Assembly (NCBI GenBank): GCA_900543215.1
Contig: UQQR01000007.1
Span: 1-64,000, forward strand
DNA: 64,000 nucleotides
Source: an uncultured Oscillospiraceae bacterium
GTDB taxonomy: Bacteria > Bacillota > Clostridia > Oscillospirales > Acutalibacteraceae
Direction of reading: 5' to 3'
In this document: one piece after another, positions 29,562-38,076 of the stretch
Layout of the letters: every line of letters begins with the position of its first letter
Position numbering within the stretch: position 1 is the stretch's first letter
Notes under the pieces: generated by a model
What the model was told of the DNA's origin: nothing
What the model saw: only the letters and a program-made list of their open reading frames with translations
Database searches by the model: none
Position numbers and translations under genes: made by a program

Positions 29562-32168
29562 TTACTCCTTATGCTCGGCGCTTGCGGTAAACGCTCCGCC
29601 GCTGTAATCCACAGTAACCTCGGAATCGGGTTCAATATCATTTTCAATCATCTTACGCGCGATAAGGGTTTCTATATTCGACTGTATAAATCTCTTTATC
29701 GGGCGTGCACCGTAAATCGGGTCAAATGACTGCTCGATTATCTGTTCTATTGCCGCGGGAGTAACCTTTACGCTTATTCTCTGCTCCTTAAGGCGCTCGG
29801 AGATCTCAGCAATTTTAAGGTCTACTATTCCCTTGATGTTTTCCTTTGTAAGCGGACGGTAGAAGATAATTTCATCCAGTCTGTTTAAGAACTCGGGACG
29901 GAAGCTGCGCTTTAAAAGCTCGCTTACCTTATTTCTTGCGTCACTGCTTATTTCGCCCTTTTCGTTTATTCCGTCAAGAATAATATCGGAGCCTAAGTTT
30001 GAGGTAAGAATAATAATAGTGTTCTTAAAATCTACGGTTTTGCCGTGACTGTCGGTTATTCTTCCGTCGTCAAGCACCTGAAGCAGTACATTAAAGACAT
30101 CAGGATGCGCTTTTTCTATTTCATCGAACAATACAACAGAATAGGGCTTGCGGCGTACTGCCTCGGTAAGCTGACCGCCCTCGTCATAGCCGACATATCC
30201 GGGAGGCGCTCCTATAAGACGGGACACGGAGTATTTCTCCATATACTCGCTCATATCTATTCTGACAAGACTTTTTTCATCATCAAAAAGTGCGGCGGTA
30301 AGCGCCTTTGCAAGCTCCGTTTTACCGACGCCCGTAGGTCCTAAGAAAAGGAATGAGCCGACAGGACGGTTCGGGTCCTTTATTCCCGCTCTTGAACGCA
30401 GTATTGCATCGCTTACCTTGTGGACAGCCTCGTCCTGACCTATAACTCTGTTGTGAAGTATGGACTCAAGGTTTAAAAGCTTGCTTCTCTCGCTCTCTAC
30501 AAGCTTTGAAACAGGTATTCCCGTCCAACGGGAAACTATTTTCGCTATTTCCTCGTCCGTAACCCTGTCGCGCAAAAGCGTATTGTCCGCGGTGTCGCTT
30601 GCCGCCTCTTCCCTTTGCAGTTCCTGCTGTAATTGCGGCAGCTTTCCGTACTGCAATTCCGCGGCTTTTGTAAGGTTGTATTCCTCCTTTGCCTTTTCTA
30701 TCATATGGTTTACATTCTCTATCTCGGAACGAATCTTCTGCACCTTTTCTATTCCATGCTTTTCATTTTCAAGCTTAGCCTTCATTGCGCTGAACTGTTC
30801 ACGGAGTTTCGCAAGCTCCGCCTTGATTTCATCAAGGTGTGCAAGCGTCAGCTTATCCGTTTCCTTTGAAAGCGCCTCTTCCTCGATTTCAAGCTGCATA
30901 ATCTTATGCGAAATTTCATCCATCTCGGTCGGCATTGAGTACATTTCCGTCTTTATAAGAGCGCACGCCTCGTCTATAAGGTCTATTGCCTTATCGGGGA
31001 GAAAACGATCCTGTATATAACGGTCTGAAAGGGTTGCGGCGGCTATTATTGCCTTATCCATAATTTTAACGCCGTGGTATACCTCGTATCTTTCCTTAAG
31101 TCCTCTTAAAATCGCAACGGTATCCTCAACCGTAGGCTCATTGACCATAACAGGCTGGAAACGGCGTTCAAGCGCCGCATCTTTTTCTATATACTGACGA
31201 TACTCGTTAAGCGTGGTAGCACCTATACAGTGAAGCTCGCCCCTTGCAAGCAACGGCTTTAAAATATTACCCGCATCAAGGGCGCCGTCCGTTTTTCCGG
31301 CGCCTACTATTGTATGAAGCTCGTCTATAAACAGTATGATTCTGCCCTCGCTTGACTTTACCTCATTAAGCACCGCCTTAAGCCGTTCCTCAAATTCGCC
31401 CCTGAATTTTGCACCGGCAATAAGCGCTCCCAAATCAAGTGAAAATATAGTATGATTTTTAAGGTTATCAGGTACATCTCCGCTTACTATACGAAGGGCA
31501 AGTCCCTCGGCTATTGCGGTTTTACCGACACCCGGCTCGCCTATAAGGCAGGGGTTGTTCTTCGTTTTTCTTGACAGAATACGGATAACATTTCTTATTT
31601 CCTCGTCTCTGCCTATCACGGGGTCAAGTTTGTGTTCACGGGCGCGCGCGACAAGGTCGGTACCGTATTTTTTAAGAACATCATAGGTATCCTCGGGGTT
31701 ATCGCTTTTAACCTTTTGGTTCCCCCTGATGCTTTTAAGTGCGTCAAGCACCTTAGCTTCGGTAATATTTTGCTCTTTAAACAAGGCTTTAAGCGCGTCG
31801 GACGGCGACTGTATAAGTCCGAGCAGAATATGCTCGACCGAAATGTAGTCATCCTGCATTTTCTGAGCCTGTTTTTCGGCATTACCGAGCGCCTTGTTAA
31901 GCTCGGAGGAAATATAAATATTATTCGGGTCATAGCCGCTTCCGCTGATTTTAGGCAACTTTGAAATTTCTTCCTCGGTTTTAGAGAGCAAAAGCTCCGG
32001 CGAAGCGCCTATACTCTTGATTATCTCTCCGACAAGACCGTCGGGCTGAGAAAGCAGGGCGGCAAGCAAATGCTCCTCGCCTACGCTGTTATTTCCGTTC
32101 TCGCCAGCAAGCGACTGCGCACTCTTTAAAGCGTCCAACGATTTTTGTGTTAATTTATCTATGTTCAT
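29562..32168 (-). CDS. clpB: ATP-dependent chaperone ClpB
   Basis: An 868-residue hexameric AAA+ disaggregase. The N-terminal Clp repeats come first (LTQKSLDALKSAQSLA), then AAA-1 with Walker A GEPGVGKTA near residue 205, a long coiled-coil M-domain (about 405-525) that marks ClpB rather than ClpA/C, and AAA-2 with Walker A GPTGVGKTE and VLLFDEIEKAHP as Walker B. The C-terminus is complete. It follows the RHH gene by 11 bases, so both share the promoter at 32857-32885. No CIRCE element is visible upstream. Confidence 0.97.
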   Translation of the reverse strand: MNIDKLTQKSLDALKSAQSLAGENGNNSVGEEHLLAALLSQPDGLVGEIIKSIGASPELLLSKTEEEISKLPKISGSGYDPNNIYISSELNKALGNAEKQAQKMQDDYISVEHILLGLIQSPSDALKALFKEQNITEAKVLDALKSIRGNQKVKSDNPEDTYDVLKKYGTDLVARAREHKLDPVIGRDEEIRNVIRILSRKTKNNPCLIGEPGVGKTAIAEGLALRIVSGDVPDNLKNHTIFSLDLGALIAGAKFRGEFEERLKAVLNEVKSSEGRIILFIDELHTIVGAGKTDGALDAGNILKPLLARGELHCIGATTLNEYRQYIEKDAALERRFQPVMVNEPTVEDTVAILRGLKERYEVYHGVKIMDKAIIAAATLSDRYIQDRFLPDKAIDLIDEACALIKTEMYSMPTEMDEISHKIMQLEIEEEALSKETDKLTLAHLDEIKAELAKLREQFSAMKAKLENEKHGIEKVQKIRSEIENVNHMIEKAKEEYNLTKAAELQYGKLPQLQQELQREEAASDTADNTLLRDRVTDEEIAKIVSRWTGIPVSKLVESERSKLLNLESILHNRVIGQDEAVHKVSDAILRSRAGIKDPNRPVGSFLFLGPTGVGKTELAKALTAALFDDEKSLVRIDMSEYMEKYSVSRLIGAPPGYVGYDEGGQLTEAVRRKPYSVVLFDEIEKAHPDVFNVLLQVLDDGRITDSHGKTVDFKNTIIILTSNLGSDIILDGINEKGEISSDARNKVSELLKRSFRPEFLNRLDEIIFYRPLTKENIKGIVDLKIAEISERLKEQRISVKVTPAAIEQIIEQSFDPIYGARPIKRFIQSNIETLIARKMIENDIEPDSEVTVDYSGGAFTASAEHKE

Positions 32169-32179
32169 AAGCTCATCTC

Positions 32180-32830
32180 CTAAATAATCTCGCTGTTTTC
32201 ATTTATATAGCTTTCGTATTCGGCAAGTATATCCTGCACCGCCGTGTCTCCCCCGTTAAAATATCTTTTCATTGCCGTATCAAACATCTGAATATAATCG
32301 GCAATAAGAAGCGCGGCAGACAAATTGCTTTTGCCCGAAATCTGCGACGGACCTTTTCTGTGCATTATAGGCCGTTTGAAAACTCCGTTTTCGAATGTAT
32401 CCTTTCCGGTAAAACCGTATTCATATTCAATTCCCGCCCACAAATTGTAAAATTCAAGCATTTTTTCAAGAAGCGCCGAATTTGTTGTTCTTGTGGACAC
32501 CTTTATAACCCCTTGTTCTTTTGCAGGTTCTCTGTAAAGCTCTATTGTGTACCTTACAGTCGGGTTATACTTATATGAAAGTGCGGTTCTGAGCGACATT
32601 ACCGACGGGGTCGGCGGCGAAAGCTCGCTGAAGGTTTCGCCCGAATACAAATGATGTGCAAGTTCGTCAAAAATACTGCTTATGCGTTTTTCGGGTGTTG
32701 TAAGCGAAACATATTCCGCCAATATCTGATTTATCATATTTGAACGGTTAGTGTTTTGCATATAAGCCAATCTGTCTATCTTTGCGATAACATCATCGGC
32801 AAGCACAACCGAATAAACACTCTTTTTCAT
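32180..32830 (-). CDS. ribbon-helix-helix regulator co-transcribed with clpB
   Basis: A 216-residue protein. Residues 1-42 (SVYSVVLADDVIAKIDRLAYMQNTNRSNMINQ) are a CopG/Arc-type ribbon-helix-helix DNA-binding domain. The rest (PSVMSLRTALSYKYNPTVRYTIELYRE...) is an alpha/beta domain I do not recognise that could sense a ligand or a protein. It stands directly upstream of clpB, under a promoter flanked by two TTATATAA palindromes, so autoregulation and control of clpB are likely. This is not one of the known class I/III heat-shock repressors (HrcA, CtsR). Confidence 0.75.
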   Translation of the reverse strand: MKKSVYSVVLADDVIAKIDRLAYMQNTNRSNMINQILAEYVSLTTPEKRISSIFDELAHHLYSGETFSELSPPTPSVMSLRTALSYKYNPTVRYTIELYREPAKEQGVIKVSTRTTNSALLEKMLEFYNLWAGIEYEYGFTGKDTFENGVFKRPIMHRKGPSQISGKSNLSAALLIADYIQMFDTAMKRYFNGGDTAVQDILAEYESYINENSEII

Positions 32831-32856
32831 ATTATGACCTCCTTGTCACATTGAAT

Positions 32857-32898
32857 ATTGTACACCCGTTTATATAATTTGTCAAGCGTTTTATATAA
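32857..32898 (-). promoter_or_regulatory. promoter and operator of the RHH-clpB operon
   Basis: Minus strand: TTGACA (32885-32880) and TACAAT (32862-32857), spacer 17. Two copies of the palindrome TTATATAA (32870-32877 and 32891-32898) lie 21 bases apart, one inside the spacer and one just upstream of the -35, a spacing of two helical turns suited to a ribbon-helix-helix repressor. Confidence 0.7.
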
Positions 32899-32964
32899 AT
32901 TTCTTTGCATTTTTTATTTTGGCAAAATAATAGGACGGCGTTAAAAGGCCGTCCTATCGGTATT

Positions 32965-34020
32965 TCAGTCAATCAAAACCACAGGCTTTATAAGGCTTTG
33001 CGGCTTGTTGTGCATAAGCTCCAGCGCTTCGGGAATTTTATCAAATCCGTTAAAAATGTGAGTGACAAGCAGATCGGGATTTATCCTGCCGTATATAACA
33101 AGGTCTGCCAATCTTTCTATTCGGCGTCTGCCGCCCGGCATAAGTCCGCCGTTTATTTGCTTGTGCGCCATACCGTTTCCCCACGGAACAAGCGATACGC
33201 TTATCGCTCCGCCGTCCCCGAAATAATTTACATTGCCGATTTTACCGCCGGGCTTCAGCATCCTCACCGCCTGCTCAACTGTCTCTGCTCCGCCGCCGGC
33301 AATAATCACCTTGTCAACGCCTTTTTTATCGGTTTTTTGCAATATTTGCTCCGCTATATCGCCGTCCTTATAATTTATTATATCGGTAGCGCCGTAATCC
33401 CTTGCGGCATTAACGCAAATTTGTCTTGAGCCGACGGCAAATACACGGGCGGCTCCGTGCATAACCGCTCCCGCAACCGACATAAGCCCGACAGGTCCTA
33501 TGCCGATAACGCAAACCGTATCTCCGAATTCTATATCGCACAGCTCCGCTCCGTGCAGTCCCGTAGGCATCATATCGCAGAGCATTACAGCCGTCTGCGG
33601 CTTCATACCGTCGGGCAAATGCGCCATATTAGAGTCCGCCTCATTTACATTAAAGAGCTCCGCAAAAACGCCGTCCTTGCAGTTTGAAAATTTCCAGCCC
33701 GCAAGCATACCGCCCGAGTGCATAGGATAGCCGTCCTGAGACTCAGCAGAACCCCAATCGGGCGTAATCGCAGGGACTATTACCCTATCGCCGGGCTTAA
33801 AGCATTTTACAAGGCTGCCCGTTTTATAAACAACGCCGACCGCTTCGTGGCCGAGCACCATATCGTGTCTGTCTCCGAGCGCACCCTCATACACTGTGTG
33901 AATATCGGAGGTACATGGTGAGACTGCTATCGGGCGCACAAGAGCGTCAAGCGGACCGCATTCAGGCTCCGGTTTTTCTATCCAGCCTGTTTTTCCTATC
34001 GAAAGCATTGCAAAGCATTT
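32965..34020 (-). CDS. NADP-dependent secondary alcohol dehydrogenase
   Basis: A 351-residue zinc-dependent medium-chain dehydrogenase, very like the Thermoanaerobacter brockii / Clostridium beijerinckii secondary alcohol dehydrogenases: MKCFAMLSIGKTGWIEKPE, SPCTSDIHTV and LGHEAVG. The tetrahedral zinc ligands Cys37, His59 and (around) Asp150 are conserved, and the structural zinc cysteines are absent as in those enzymes. The nucleotide site is VIGIGPVGLM with VGSRQICV, the Ser-Arg pair that selects NADP. Start 34020 is preferred over an upstream ATG at 34053 by alignment. It likely reduces ketones such as acetone or butanone. Confidence 0.88.
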   Translation of the reverse strand, partial: KCFAMLSIGKTGWIEKPEPECGPLDALVRPIAVSPCTSDIHTVYEGALGDRHDMVLGHEAVGVVYKTGSLVKCFKPGDRVIVPAITPDWGSAESQDGYPMHSGGMLAGWKFSNCKDGVFAELFNVNEADSNMAHLPDGMKPQTAVMLCDMMPTGLHGAELCDIEFGDTVCVIGIGPVGLMSVAGAVMHGAARVFAVGSRQICVNAARDYGATDIINYKDGDIAEQILQKTDKKGVDKVIIAGGGAETVEQAVRMLKPGGKIGNVNYFGDGGAISVSLVPWGNGMAHKQINGGLMPGGRRRIERLADLVIYGRINPDLLVTHIFNGFDKIPEALELMHNKPQSLIKPVVLID

Positions 34021-34094
34021 CATAAAAATCACCCTATTACAGTATTTATACAAATATCTTTTCCTGATAACGGAGCGTTTATTTAAAAAAATTG

Positions 34095-34122
34095 TTGCAA
34101 ATTTCCTGTATTGTGGTAAAAT
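34095..34122 (+). promoter_or_regulatory. promoter of tRNA-Val
   Basis: TTGCAA (34095-34100) and TAAAAT (34117-34122), 16-base spacer. Confidence 0.65.
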
Positions 34123-34132
34123 ATAAGTTAAC

Positions 34133-34209
34133 GGGGGTTTAGCTCAGCTGGTCAGAGTGCCTGCTTCACACGCAGGAGGTCGGCGGTTCGAGCCCGCCAG
34201 TCCCCACCA
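34133..34209 (+). tRNA. tRNA-Val (CAC)
   Basis: A full cloverleaf: acceptor GGGGGTT/AGTCCCC (two G-T wobbles), D arm GCTC...GAGT, anticodon stem CCTGC/GCAGG with loop TTCACAC (anticodon CAC), T arm GGCGG-TTCGAGC-CCGCC and encoded CCA. Confidence 0.93.
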
Positions 34210-34230
34210 GTCGAGCAATTCGACAATAAG

Positions 34231-34262
34231 ATCCCGAATACATAGGTGTTCGGGATTTTTCA
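34231..34262 (+). terminator. terminator after tRNA-Val
   Basis: ATCCCGAA (34231-34238) pairs with TTCGGGAT (34249-34256), followed by five T. Confidence 0.8.
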
Positions 34263-34297
34263 CTTTAAATGAAGATAATTCACGGAGAAGTTTTAAT

Positions 34298-36691
34298 ATG
34301 CAGGACAAAAGCTATTTAACGGGGCTCACTTCGGATGAGGTAAGAAAAAGAATACAGTCGGGACTTTCCAACCGTACATCAGTGAAGGCAGGCAAAACCG
34401 TAAAGGAGATTGTAATTTCCAATACCTTCACCTATTTCAACTTTATTTTTCTTGTCATAACCGTTCTTTTATGTATAGTCGGTTCTATAAGAAATCTGAC
34501 ATTTCTGCCTATTGTTATCGGTAATACCCTTGTTGGTATAATTCAGGAAATAAGGGCTAAAAAGACCATTGACAAAATGAATCTTTTAAATGCTCCGCAC
34601 GCTGTTGCCGTAAGAGACGGACTAAAAATTAAGCTCCGTTCCGAGGAGCTTGTAAAGGACGACCTTGTAATTTTTTCCGCAGGCGACCAGATATGTGCAG
34701 ACGCAAGGGTTATAAAAGGCACTCTTATGGCAAACGAAGCTCTGCTTACCGGCGAAGAGGACGAAATTTCAAAGGTGCCGGGCGACAGGCTCCTTTCGGG
34801 CAGCTTTGTTGTTTCGGGTCAGTGCTATGCAAGGCTTGAAAATGTCGGCGACGAATCCTATATATCAAAGCTGACCGCCGAAGCCAAAAGCGTTGATGAC
34901 AGCGAGCAATCCGAAATGATACGCTCCATAAATAAAATAGTAAAATGGATGGGTATTATTCTTATACCAATAGGCTCCATACTTTTCTACCAAAGCTTTT
35001 TTGTAAAGCATAACGCCTTTTCCGACAGCATAGTATCAACCGTAGCGGCGGTTATAGGTATGATACCCGAGGGGCTTTATCTTCTGACAACGGCGGCTCT
35101 GGCTTTGGGTACAATAAGGCTGAGCCGGCGTAAGGTTCTGCTTAACGATATGAAAAGCATTGAAGCATTAGCAAGGGTAAATGTGCTTTGCGTTGATAAA
35201 ACCGGCACTATAACCGAACCTAAAATGCAGGTTCACGAATTTATCGACCTTAAAAACAATAACCTGCTTCCCGATATACCGATTGAAACTATGCTTAAGG
35301 CATATACCGCCGCCTCAAAGGATACCAACGCGACTATGGAGGCTTTAAGGGATTCCTGCAAGGGAATAAAAACCGATGTTTCTCTTCCCTCTCCGTTATC
35401 GGTAAATCCGTTTTCCTCAGCCGTGAAGTTCGGCTCGGCGGAATTCGAAAACGGAACATGGGTTTTGGGCGCACCCGAATTTGTGCTTAAAAATGCGCTT
35501 GACTCCTTAAAGGAAAGAATAGCCAAATATGCCGAAAAGGGATACCGTGTCTTGGTTTTTGCTTATCAGGAAGCAAAGCTCCAAGAAAATGTGACCGACA
35601 GCGATATAACTCCCGCCGCACTTATAGTTATATCAAATGCCATAAGAAAAAACGCGAAAGCCACTTTCCAATACTTCAGATCCCAGGGCGTTGCCGTAAA
35701 GGTCATATCGGGCGACCATCCCGAAACCGTGTCCGAAATAGCGCGGCTTGCGGGAATTGAAGGCTCCGAAAACTACATTGACGCGTCGGTCCTTGATACA
35801 GACGAAAAGCTTGAAAAGGCGGCGTCATATTACACGGTTTTCGGCAGAGTGACCCCAAAGCAAAAGCAAAAGCTTGTCCACGCGCTGCAAAAAAAAGGAA
35901 ACACCGTAGCAATGACGGGAGACGGCGTAAACGATATACTTGCTATGAAGGACGCCGACTGCGGCATAGCTATGGCATCAGGCAGTGAGGCGGTATCACA
36001 AGCCGCAAAGGTTGTGCTTATGGACTCCGACTTTGCGCATATGCCGAGCGTTGTCGCGGAGGGCCGCAGGGTTGTAAACAACATTCAGCGTTCCGCAAGT
36101 CTTTTTCTTGTAAAAAATATATTTTCACTGCTTTTGTCGCTTACGGCTTCGGTGCTTATGATTTCGTATCCGCTTGAGCCTGCGCACATATCGTTTGTAA
36201 GTATGTTTACAATAGGACTGCCCGGATTTTTGCTTGCGCTTGAAAGCAATAAAAGCCGCATAGACGGACGCTTTTTAAAAGGAGTTTTGAAAAACGCGCT
36301 CCCTGCCGCCCTGACCGATACCGTAACGGTGGGCTCGCTTGCGCTTTTCGGCGAGGTATTCGGCATTAATAAAAGCGATATTGCCACTGCGTCCACACTG
36401 GTGCTTACGGTTGTCGGATTTATGATTTTAAGACATATAAGCCTGCCGCTTAACAAATACCGCTCGCTTGTGTTTATTATAAACATCGCAGGTATGCTGC
36501 TTTGTTTCCTATTTGTACCGCAGCTGTTTTCAATAGTCCGTTTACCTGCTACGATAATGCAGGTGGTAATTATCTTCTCATTTGCCGCGGAATCTCTTTT
36601 CAGAATTTTCACGCTTGCGGTGGAAAACGGCGACAAAAGATTAAGAAGAGCTTCCGTGAAAAAACATTCACGCCGCCGCAAAAGACTTTAG
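34298..36691 (+). CDS. P-type cation-transporting ATPase (CtpE-like)
   Basis: A 797-residue P-type ATPase. The actuator domain has LLTGEEDEI (TGE loop), the fourth membrane segment carries MIPEGLYLLTT, the phosphorylation site is CVDKTGTIT, and the hinge is MTGDGVNDILAM. The PEGL motif and lack of heavy-metal-binding repeats match the CtpE-type group, for which calcium uptake has been reported in mycobacteria. About ten membrane segments. The start at 34298 is chosen for GGAGAAG upstream; an in-frame extension would run back into the tRNA. Ends in a basic tail. Ion specificity is inferred. Confidence 0.85.
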   Translation: MQDKSYLTGLTSDEVRKRIQSGLSNRTSVKAGKTVKEIVISNTFTYFNFIFLVITVLLCIVGSIRNLTFLPIVIGNTLVGIIQEIRAKKTIDKMNLLNAPHAVAVRDGLKIKLRSEELVKDDLVIFSAGDQICADARVIKGTLMANEALLTGEEDEISKVPGDRLLSGSFVVSGQCYARLENVGDESYISKLTAEAKSVDDSEQSEMIRSINKIVKWMGIILIPIGSILFYQSFFVKHNAFSDSIVSTVAAVIGMIPEGLYLLTTAALALGTIRLSRRKVLLNDMKSIEALARVNVLCVDKTGTITEPKMQVHEFIDLKNNNLLPDIPIETMLKAYTAASKDTNATMEALRDSCKGIKTDVSLPSPLSVNPFSSAVKFGSAEFENGTWVLGAPEFVLKNALDSLKERIAKYAEKGYRVLVFAYQEAKLQENVTDSDITPAALIVISNAIRKNAKATFQYFRSQGVAVKVISGDHPETVSEIARLAGIEGSENYIDASVLDTDEKLEKAASYYTVFGRVTPKQKQKLVHALQKKGNTVAMTGDGVNDILAMKDADCGIAMASGSEAVSQAAKVVLMDSDFAHMPSVVAEGRRVVNNIQRSASLFLVKNIFSLLLSLTASVLMISYPLEPAHISFVSMFTIGLPGFLLALESNKSRIDGRFLKGVLKNALPAALTDTVTVGSLALFGEVFGINKSDIATASTLVLTVVGFMILRHISLPLNKYRSLVFIINIAGMLLCFLFVPQLFSIVRLPATIMQVVIIFSFAAESLFRIFTLAVENGDKRLRRASVKKHSRRRKRL

Positions 36692-36764
36692 GATGTATTA
36701 AGCAATAAAAAACGAGCAATTATTTAAAATAATTTGGTATGTTTCATATATTTTAAAAAAACGC

Positions 36765-36793
36765 TTGACAACAGCTCCGCAATATGATAATAT
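36765..36793 (+). promoter_or_regulatory. sigma-A promoter of the met leader-metQNI operon
   Basis: TTGACA (36765-36770) and TAATAT (36788-36793), spacer 17, 48 bases before the first leader ORF. Confidence 0.75.
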
Positions 36794-36841
36794 AACACCA
36801 ACCAAACAAGTAGGTAATTGATTTGAAAGGAGAACAGCCGT

Positions 36842-36940
36842 ATGAAAAAGCTTTGCACCATGTCCGGTATTATTATGATGCGTATGCAGATGTGCATGTG
36901 CATGCTTTGTGTTGCAAAAATTCCGGCGTGTTCTCATTAA
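36842..36940 (+). CDS. Met/Cys-rich leader peptide upstream of metQ
   Basis: A 32-residue ORF with GAAAGGAG seven to fourteen bases upstream of its ATG. It has 8 Met and 5 Cys in 32 residues, with a core MMRMQMCMCM at residues 12-21. Such density is far above chance and is placed directly before a methionine transporter, so it probably senses charged tRNA-Met (and perhaps tRNA-Cys) by ribosome stalling. Its stop codon lies at the base of the first downstream hairpin, the geometry of a translational or transcriptional attenuator. No homologue recognised. Confidence 0.7.
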   Translation: MKKLCTMSGIIMMRMQMCMCMLCVAKIPACSH

Positions 36941-37010
36941 AAGCGATTTTAAATTAAAATCATTTGCTTTTAACCGGGAATCTCTTGTCGGAGCTTTCCG
37001 GTTTCTTTTA
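36937..37010 (+). promoter_or_regulatory. attenuator-like hairpins between leader peptide and metQ
   Basis: First hairpin: TTAAAAGC (36937-36944) with GCTTTTAA (36966-36973), with an inner GATTTTAA/TTAAAATC stem. Second: ACCGG (36973-36977) with CCGGT (36998-37002), followed by TTCTTTTATA, terminator-like. The two share the bases at 36973, so they may be alternatives. No SAM riboswitch or T-box consensus was seen. Confidence 0.55.
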
Positions 37011-37029
37011 TATCTACGGAGGTTTTAGT

Positions 37030-37116
37030 ATGAAAAATTTATTTGAAGAGCTTGTAAGAGCCAATTTCCGATTCGGACGAATGTGTCGTTTCTGTATAAT
37101 AAATAATTGTATATAA
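37030..37116 (+). CDS. second short ORF upstream of metQ
   Basis: A 28-residue ORF (MKNLFEELVRANFRFGRMCR plus FCIINNCI) with GGAGG eight bases before the ATG. It has three Cys near its end and lies after the terminator-like hairpin. It could be a second leader peptide that couples translation to metQ. No homologue recognised. Confidence 0.45.
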   Translation: MKNLFEELVRANFRFGRMCRFCIINNCI

Positions 37117-37146
37117 ACTTTAAAATATTGAAAGGTTGTTTTTAAA

Positions 37147-38010
37147 ATGAAAAAAATCGTATCACTTTTACTTCTCACAGTATTGGCGCTCGGCGTATTT
37201 GCCGGCTGCGGCAGCAATGACGGCGACAGTAAAACCGGCAGCATTACCATTGCCGTACCGAACGACACCACAAACGAAGCCCGCGCGCTTCTTCTTTTAG
37301 AGGAAAAGGGCTATATAAAGCTTAAGGACGGAGCGGATATTAAGGCTACCGTAAAAGACATTGCCGAAAATCCCCACAACATAAAGTTTAAAGAGGTTGA
37401 GGCGGCTCAGCTTCCGAATGTGCTTAAGGATGTGGATTATGCGGTAATCAACTCAAACTATGCACTCCCCGCAAAGCTTAACCCCGTTAAGGATTCGCTT
37501 GTCATTGAAAACTCTTCCTCCGCATACAGCAACATTCTTGCTGTTAAGTCAGGCAACGAAAATTCAGACACCGTAAAGGCTCTTACCGCCGCTCTCCGGA
37601 GCAAAAAGGTTGCGGACTTCATTTCAGAAAAATACGACGGCGCGGTTGTAAGCGTTGTTGAAAACCCCGGTGACGGCTTTGACTCTTCGGTTGATTATGC
37701 CGCTCTTAAGGGCAAAAAGATTTCCGTTGCGGCTTCTCCCTCGCCCCATGCCGAGATACTTGCGGTAGCAAAGGAAATTCTTGCCGAGAAAGACATTACG
37801 CTTGACATCAAGGAATTCACCGATTATGTTCAGCCTAACAATGTAGTTGAAAGCGGCGAAATTGACGCCAACTACTTCCAGCACACTCCTTATCTTGACG
37901 ATTTCAATGCGGAAAACGGCACTCACATCGTAAAGGTTGCCGCTATTCATGTTGAACCGATGGGTCTTTACGGCGGCAAGCAGTCAACACTTGACGCTAT
38001 TGAAAAGTAA
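37147..38010 (+). CDS. metQ: MetQ/NlpA-family methionine-binding lipoprotein, circularly permuted
   Basis: A 287-residue lipoprotein: signal peptide with lipobox ending at Cys21. Residues 32-170 correspond to the half that is normally C-terminal in MetQ (ITIAVPNDTTNEARALLLLE, then AAQLPNVLKDVDYAVINSNY and the usual closing segment EKYDGAVVSV). After a linker (171-189) residues 191-287 give the normal N-terminal half (ISVAASPSPHAEILAVAKE, ESGEIDANYFQHTPYL, IHVEPMGLY), ending where the first half normally would continue. The order is thus swapped. The halves are each complete, so the periplasmic-binding fold could still close. It is first of metQ-metN-metI. Confidence 0.85.
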   Translation: MKKIVSLLLLTVLALGVFAGCGSNDGDSKTGSITIAVPNDTTNEARALLLLEEKGYIKLKDGADIKATVKDIAENPHNIKFKEVEAAQLPNVLKDVDYAVINSNYALPAKLNPVKDSLVIENSSSAYSNILAVKSGNENSDTVKALTAALRSKKVADFISEKYDGAVVSVVENPGDGFDSSVDYAALKGKKISVAASPSPHAEILAVAKEILAEKDITLDIKEFTDYVQPNNVVESGEIDANYFQHTPYLDDFNAENGTHIVKVAAIHVEPMGLYGGKQSTLDAIEK

Positions 38011-38076
38011 TTATATTTACAGAATAACGCTGTCTGCTTTTGCAGTCGGCGTTATTTCCCTGTCAGGAGATAATAT

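Noticed and set aside
32831..32964. CIRCE or CtsR operator upstream of clpB
   Set aside because: Neither the CIRCE inverted repeat nor the GGTCAAA heptad repeat is present.
34157..34297. Upstream in-frame extension of the P-type ATPase
   Set aside because: The extension starts inside tRNA-Val and has no ribosome binding site; the ATG at 34298 has one and fits the family.
36700..37146. SAM riboswitch or T-box upstream of metQ
   Set aside because: No SAM-I core and no T-box GGTGGTACCGCG-like sequence was found.
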